The notes under the pieces were generated by a model, which was not told the origin of the DNA, did no database searches, and worked only from the letters and a program-made list of their open reading frames with translations. Shown here in pieces: positions 5,822 through 7,606 of a DNA stretch of 7,606 nt. Within the stretch, counting starts at the first letter, position 1; the number at the start of each line of letters is the position of its first letter. The stretch comes from Actinomycetes bacterium (lineage in GTDB: Bacteria > Actinomycetota > Actinomycetes > Actinomycetales > Cellulomonadaceae), in contig JAEXEM010000148.1 of NCBI GenBank assembly GCA_023401045.1, positions 1-7,606 on the forward strand, in the 5' to 3' direction. The position numbers were made by a program, and so were the translations under genes.

Positions 5822-6652
5822 TCAGGCCTCCGTTCCGGACTCGGTGGGCGCCTGCTCCGCGGGCGCCTGCTCGGCGGCCGCGGCGGGGGCGTCCTGACGC
5901 TCGGTACGACGACCGCCGCCGCGAGGACCACGGTCACCACGGTCACCACGGTCGCCACGCGGGCCACGCGAGGGGCGGGGAGCCTGCGAGGCCTGCTCGC
6001 GTGCCCACTCCTTCTCGGTGACGTCGCCCTTGTAGACCCAGACCTTGACGCCGATGCGCCCGAAGGTCGTGCGGGCCTCGAAGAAGCCGTAGTCGATGTT
6101 CGCCCGCAGCGTGTGCAGCGGCACACGACCCTCGCGGTAGAACTCCGTGCGGCTCATCTCCGCACCGCCGAGGCGGCCGGAGACCTGCACCCGGATGCCC
6201 TTGGCGCCGGCGCGCTGGGCGGACTGGATGCCCTTGCGCATGGCGCGGCGGAACGAGACACGGCTCGCGAGCTGCTCGGCGATGCCCTGGGCGACCAGCT
6301 GGGCCTCGATCTCGGCGTTCTTCACCTCGAGGATGTTCAGCTGGACCTGCTTGCCCGTGAGCTTCTCGAGCTCGCCGCGGATGCGGTCGGCCTCCGCGCC
6401 ACGACGCCCGATGACGATGCCCGGGCGGGCGGTGTGGATGTCGACGCGGACGCGGTCACGCGTGCGCTCGATCTCGACCTTCGCGATGCCCGCGCGCTCC
6501 AGACCCGTGCTCATGAGCTTGCGGATCTGGACGTCCTCGCGGACGTAGTCGCGGTAGCGCTGACCCGGCTTCGTCGAGTCCGCGAACCAGCGCGACCGGT
6601 GGTCGGTCGTGATGCCGAGGCGGTACCCGAGCGGGTTGACCTTCTGTCCCAC
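5822..6652 (-). CDS. rpsC: Small ribosomal subunit protein S3
   Basis: S3 is a 30S head protein that, with S4 and S5, forms the mRNA entry channel. It carries a type II KH domain, seen here as [15 protein letters not shown] with the GxxG loop at residues 82-85. FRRAM at residues 134-138 plus R139 aligns with E. coli R131/R132/K135, which are linked to mRNA unwinding. The C-terminal domain signature [20 protein letters not shown] is at residues 157-176. At 276 residues it is longer than E. coli S3 (233) and near the mycobacterial length. The excess is a low-complexity tail from about residue 218: first Arg/Gly/Asp-rich with [10 protein letters not shown], then Ala/Gln/Glu/Pro-rich. The start is GTG, set by MGQKVNPLG and a GGAGG site upstream. 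Confidence 0.98.
   Translation of the reverse strand: MGQKVNPLGYRLGITTDHRSRWFADSTKPGQRYRDYVREDVQIRKLMSTGLERAGIAKVEIERTRDRVRVDIHTARPGIVIGRRGAEADRIRGELEKLTGKQVQLNILEVKNAEIEAQLVAQGIAEQLASRVSFRRAMRKGIQSAQRAGAKGIRVQVSGRLGGAEMSRTEFYREGRVPLHTLRANIDYGFFEARTTFGRIGVKVWVYKGDVTEKEWAREQASQAPRPSRGPRGDRGDRGDRGPRGGGRRTERQDAPAAAAEQAPAEQAPTESGTEA
5827..5831 (-). promoter_or_regulatory. Ribosome binding site of rplP (GTG start)
   Basis: GGAGG on the minus strand, inside the last codons of rpsC and eight bases before the GTG at 5818. It decides the GTG start of L16, which otherwise could be doubted because no ATG is nearby. Confidence 0.8.
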
Positions 6653-7032
6653 TAGCGGGCACCTCCCTTGGTCGAGGCCGCCTTCTCGCGCTGCGAGATG
6701 ACGACCGTGATGTGGCTCGTGCGCTTGTTGATCCGGCCGGCGCGACCCTGCGCGCGCGGACGGAAGCGCTTGAGCGTCGGGCCCTCGTCGACGAAGACCT
6801 CCGAGATGTAGAGGTCTGCCTCGTCGAGGCGCTCGCTGTTGCGCTTGGCCCCCTCGACCGCATTCGCGACCGCGGACTGCACCGTCTTGAGGACGGGCTC
6901 TGCCGCGGCCTGCGGCGCGAACTTCAGCACCGCCACGGCCTCGGCCGCCTGCTTGCCACGGATGAGGTCCACGACGCGGCGGGCCTTCTGGGGCGTGACG
7001 CGGACGAACCGCGCCTTCGCCTTGGCTTCCAT
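6652..7032 (-). CDS. rplV: Large ribosomal subunit protein L22
   Basis: L22 lines the nascent-peptide exit tunnel of the 50S subunit; its long beta hairpin reaches the constriction where macrolides bind. The 126-residue product matches the family: an N-terminal globular part with [16 protein letters not shown] (residues 11-26), then a hairpin with the usual basic sequence [14 protein letters not shown] (residues 87-100), then the HITVVIS strand. No deletion or duplication is evident in the hairpin, where some macrolide resistance mutations occur. The ATG at 7032 has an AGGA-type ribosome binding site. The TAG stop overlaps the GTG start of rpsC by one base (TAGTG), suggesting translational coupling. 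It is the only gene in the window that ends in TAG. Confidence 0.98.
   Translation of the reverse strand: MEAKAKARFVRVTPQKARRVVDLIRGKQAAEAVAVLKFAPQAAAEPVLKTVQSAVANAVEGAKRNSERLDEADLYISEVFVDEGPTLKRFRPRAQGRAGRINKRTSHITVVISQREKAASTKGGAR
6662..6666 (-). promoter_or_regulatory. Ribosome binding site of rpsC (GTG start)
   Basis: GGAGG on the minus strand within the 3' end of rplV, nine bases before the GTG at 6652. It supports GTG as the S3 start, which overlaps the rplV TAG stop. Confidence 0.8.
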
Positions 7033-7074
7033 CGCTGTCCTGCTCTCTTGTCTCTGCCGTCAGGGCGTCACCAG

Positions 7075-7090
7075 GCTGACCGGGGTCAGC
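7075..7090 (-). repeat. Small inverted repeat over the rpsS stop codon
   Basis: GCTGACC and GGTCAGC flank a two-base centre, giving a 6-bp stem with a four-base loop when realistically folded. It includes the rpsS stop codon and starts the 53-base gap before rplV. It is short and may be chance in GC-rich DNA. Confidence 0.35.
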
Positions 7091-7367
7091 GGCGACGGCC
7101 CTTCCGGTCGTCCTTCTCGTGGCCGCGGAACGTCCGCGTGGGGGCGAACTCGCCGAGCTTGTGCCCGACCATCGACTCCGTCACGAACACCGGGGTGTGC
7201 TTGCGGCCGTCGTGCACCGCGAACGTGTGGCCGAGGAAGTCCGGCGTGATCATCGAACGACGAGACCACGTCTTGATGACGTTCTTCGTGCCGGCCTCGT
7301 TCTGAGCGTCGACCTTCTTCTGGAGGTGGCCGTCGACGAACGGGCCCTTCTTGAGGCTGCGAGGCAT
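7086..7367 (-). CDS. rpsS: Small ribosomal subunit protein S19
   Basis: S19 sits in the head of the 30S subunit, pairs with S13 and contacts the A-site tRNA region and bridge elements. The 93-residue product has the normal family length and start, [12 protein letters not shown]. The conserved block [20 protein letters not shown] begins at residue 33 and runs on into the HDGRKHTPV segment, the usual S19 signature area. The C-terminal tail is short and basic (KDDRKGRRR). The ATG is preceded by AGGAG about ten bases upstream, in the 15-base gap after rplB. A small inverted repeat overlaps the stop codon (7075-7090). Fifty-three bases separate it from rplV, one of the longer gaps in this half of the cluster. 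Confidence 0.98.
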   Translation of the reverse strand: MPRSLKKGPFVDGHLQKKVDAQNEAGTKNVIKTWSRRSMITPDFLGHTFAVHDGRKHTPVFVTESMVGHKLGEFAPTRTFRGHEKDDRKGRRR

Positions 7368-7382
7368 TCTCTCGGGCTCCTA

Positions 7383-7606
7383 TCAGCGCTTCTTGCCGGT
7401 GCGCCGACGGCGCACGATGAGCTTGTCGCTCGGCTTGTTCGGACGACGGGTCCGGCCCTCGGGCTGGCCCCACGGGCTGACCGGGTGGCGACCACCGGAG
7501 GTCTTGCCCTCACCACCACCGTGCGGGTGGTCGATCGGGTTCATGGCGACACCGCGGACGGTCGGGCGCTTGCCCTTCCAGCGCATGCGGCCGGCCTTGC
7601 CCCAGT
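7383..7606 (-). CDS. rplB: Large ribosomal subunit protein L2, C-terminal fragment (5' end beyond window)
   Basis: L2 binds 23S rRNA near the peptidyl transferase centre and is needed for subunit joining. Only the last 73 codons and the TGA stop are in the window; the reading frame runs off the right edge, so this is a window cut and not a broken gene. The fragment starts [18 protein letters not shown] and contains the L2 signature HPHGGGEG at fragment residues 26-33. The first histidine pair of this motif includes the residue known in E. coli as His229, implicated in peptidyl transferase activity. It ends in a basic tail, RRRRTGKKR. rpsS follows after 15 bases, as in the standard S10 operon order. 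Identification is secure. Confidence 0.97.
   Translation of the reverse strand, partial: WGKAGRMRWKGKRPTVRGVAMNPIDHPHGGGEGKTSGGRHPVSPWGQPEGRTRRPNKPSDKLIVRRRRTGKKR

Noticed and set aside
5450..6655. Plus-strand 401-codon open frame opposite rpsC and rplP
   Set aside because: It is the longest frame in the window but lies fully antisense to S3 and L16, and its product is a low-complexity Leu/Arg/Asp/Ala mix with no motif.
1..7606. CRISPR array, mobile element, defence or toxin-antitoxin system, tRNA or rRNA gene
   Set aside because: No spaced direct repeats, transposase, integrase, cloverleaf or accessory gene is seen. Every supported gene is a ribosomal protein in the standard S10-spc order.

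Overview
This window is a stretch of bacterial core genome. It holds most of the S10–spc ribosomal protein cluster, read entirely on the minus strand from the right edge of the window to the left. Base composition is very GC-rich, third codon positions are mostly G or C, and TGA is the main stop codon. The proteins resemble actinobacterial (Mycobacterium/Streptomyces-type) ribosomal proteins: S8 begins [11 protein letters not shown]14 is the short four-cysteine form, and S3 and S5 have charged tails. This points to a high-GC actinobacterium, perhaps a Cellulomonas-like member of the Micrococcales. The genus is inference only.

In the direction of transcription (right to left), the S10 segment comes first: the last 73 codons of rplB (L2), then rpsS (S19), rplV (L22), rpsC (S3), rplP (L16), rpmC (L29) and rpsQ (S17). 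A 175-base gene-free gap follows, with a strong GC hairpin just after rpsQ. This is where the S10 and spc operons are separate transcription units in E. coli. The spc segment comes next: rplN (L14), rplX (L24), rplE (L5), rpsN/rpsZ (S14, zinc type), rpsH (S8), rplF (L6), rplR (L18), rpsE (S5), rpmD (L30) and rplO (L15). Most genes abut or overlap by one base (TGATG or TAGTG junctions), the layout expected for translational coupling.

The left 256 bases have no supported gene. They hold a 16-bp hairpin 34 bases past the rplO stop that looks like an intrinsic terminator, a perfect 15-bp inverted repeat, a smaller GC hairpin and long C and G homopolymer runs. secY, the usual next gene, would lie beyond the left edge.

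All gene products are structural proteins of the ribosome: S3, S5, S8, S14, S17 and S19 in the 30S subunit; L2, L5, L6, L14, L15, L16, L18, L22, L24, L29 and L30 in the 50S. I see no mobile element, CRISPR array, defence gene, tRNA, rRNA or novel gene system. The points worth a second look are: (1) an approximately 84-residue Ala/Lys/Pro-rich extension on the N terminus of L15; (2) low-complexity Arg/Asp/Gly tails on both S3 and S5, which sit next to each other at the mRNA entrance; (3) stable hairpins at three gene junctions, one with a UNCG-type tetraloop.
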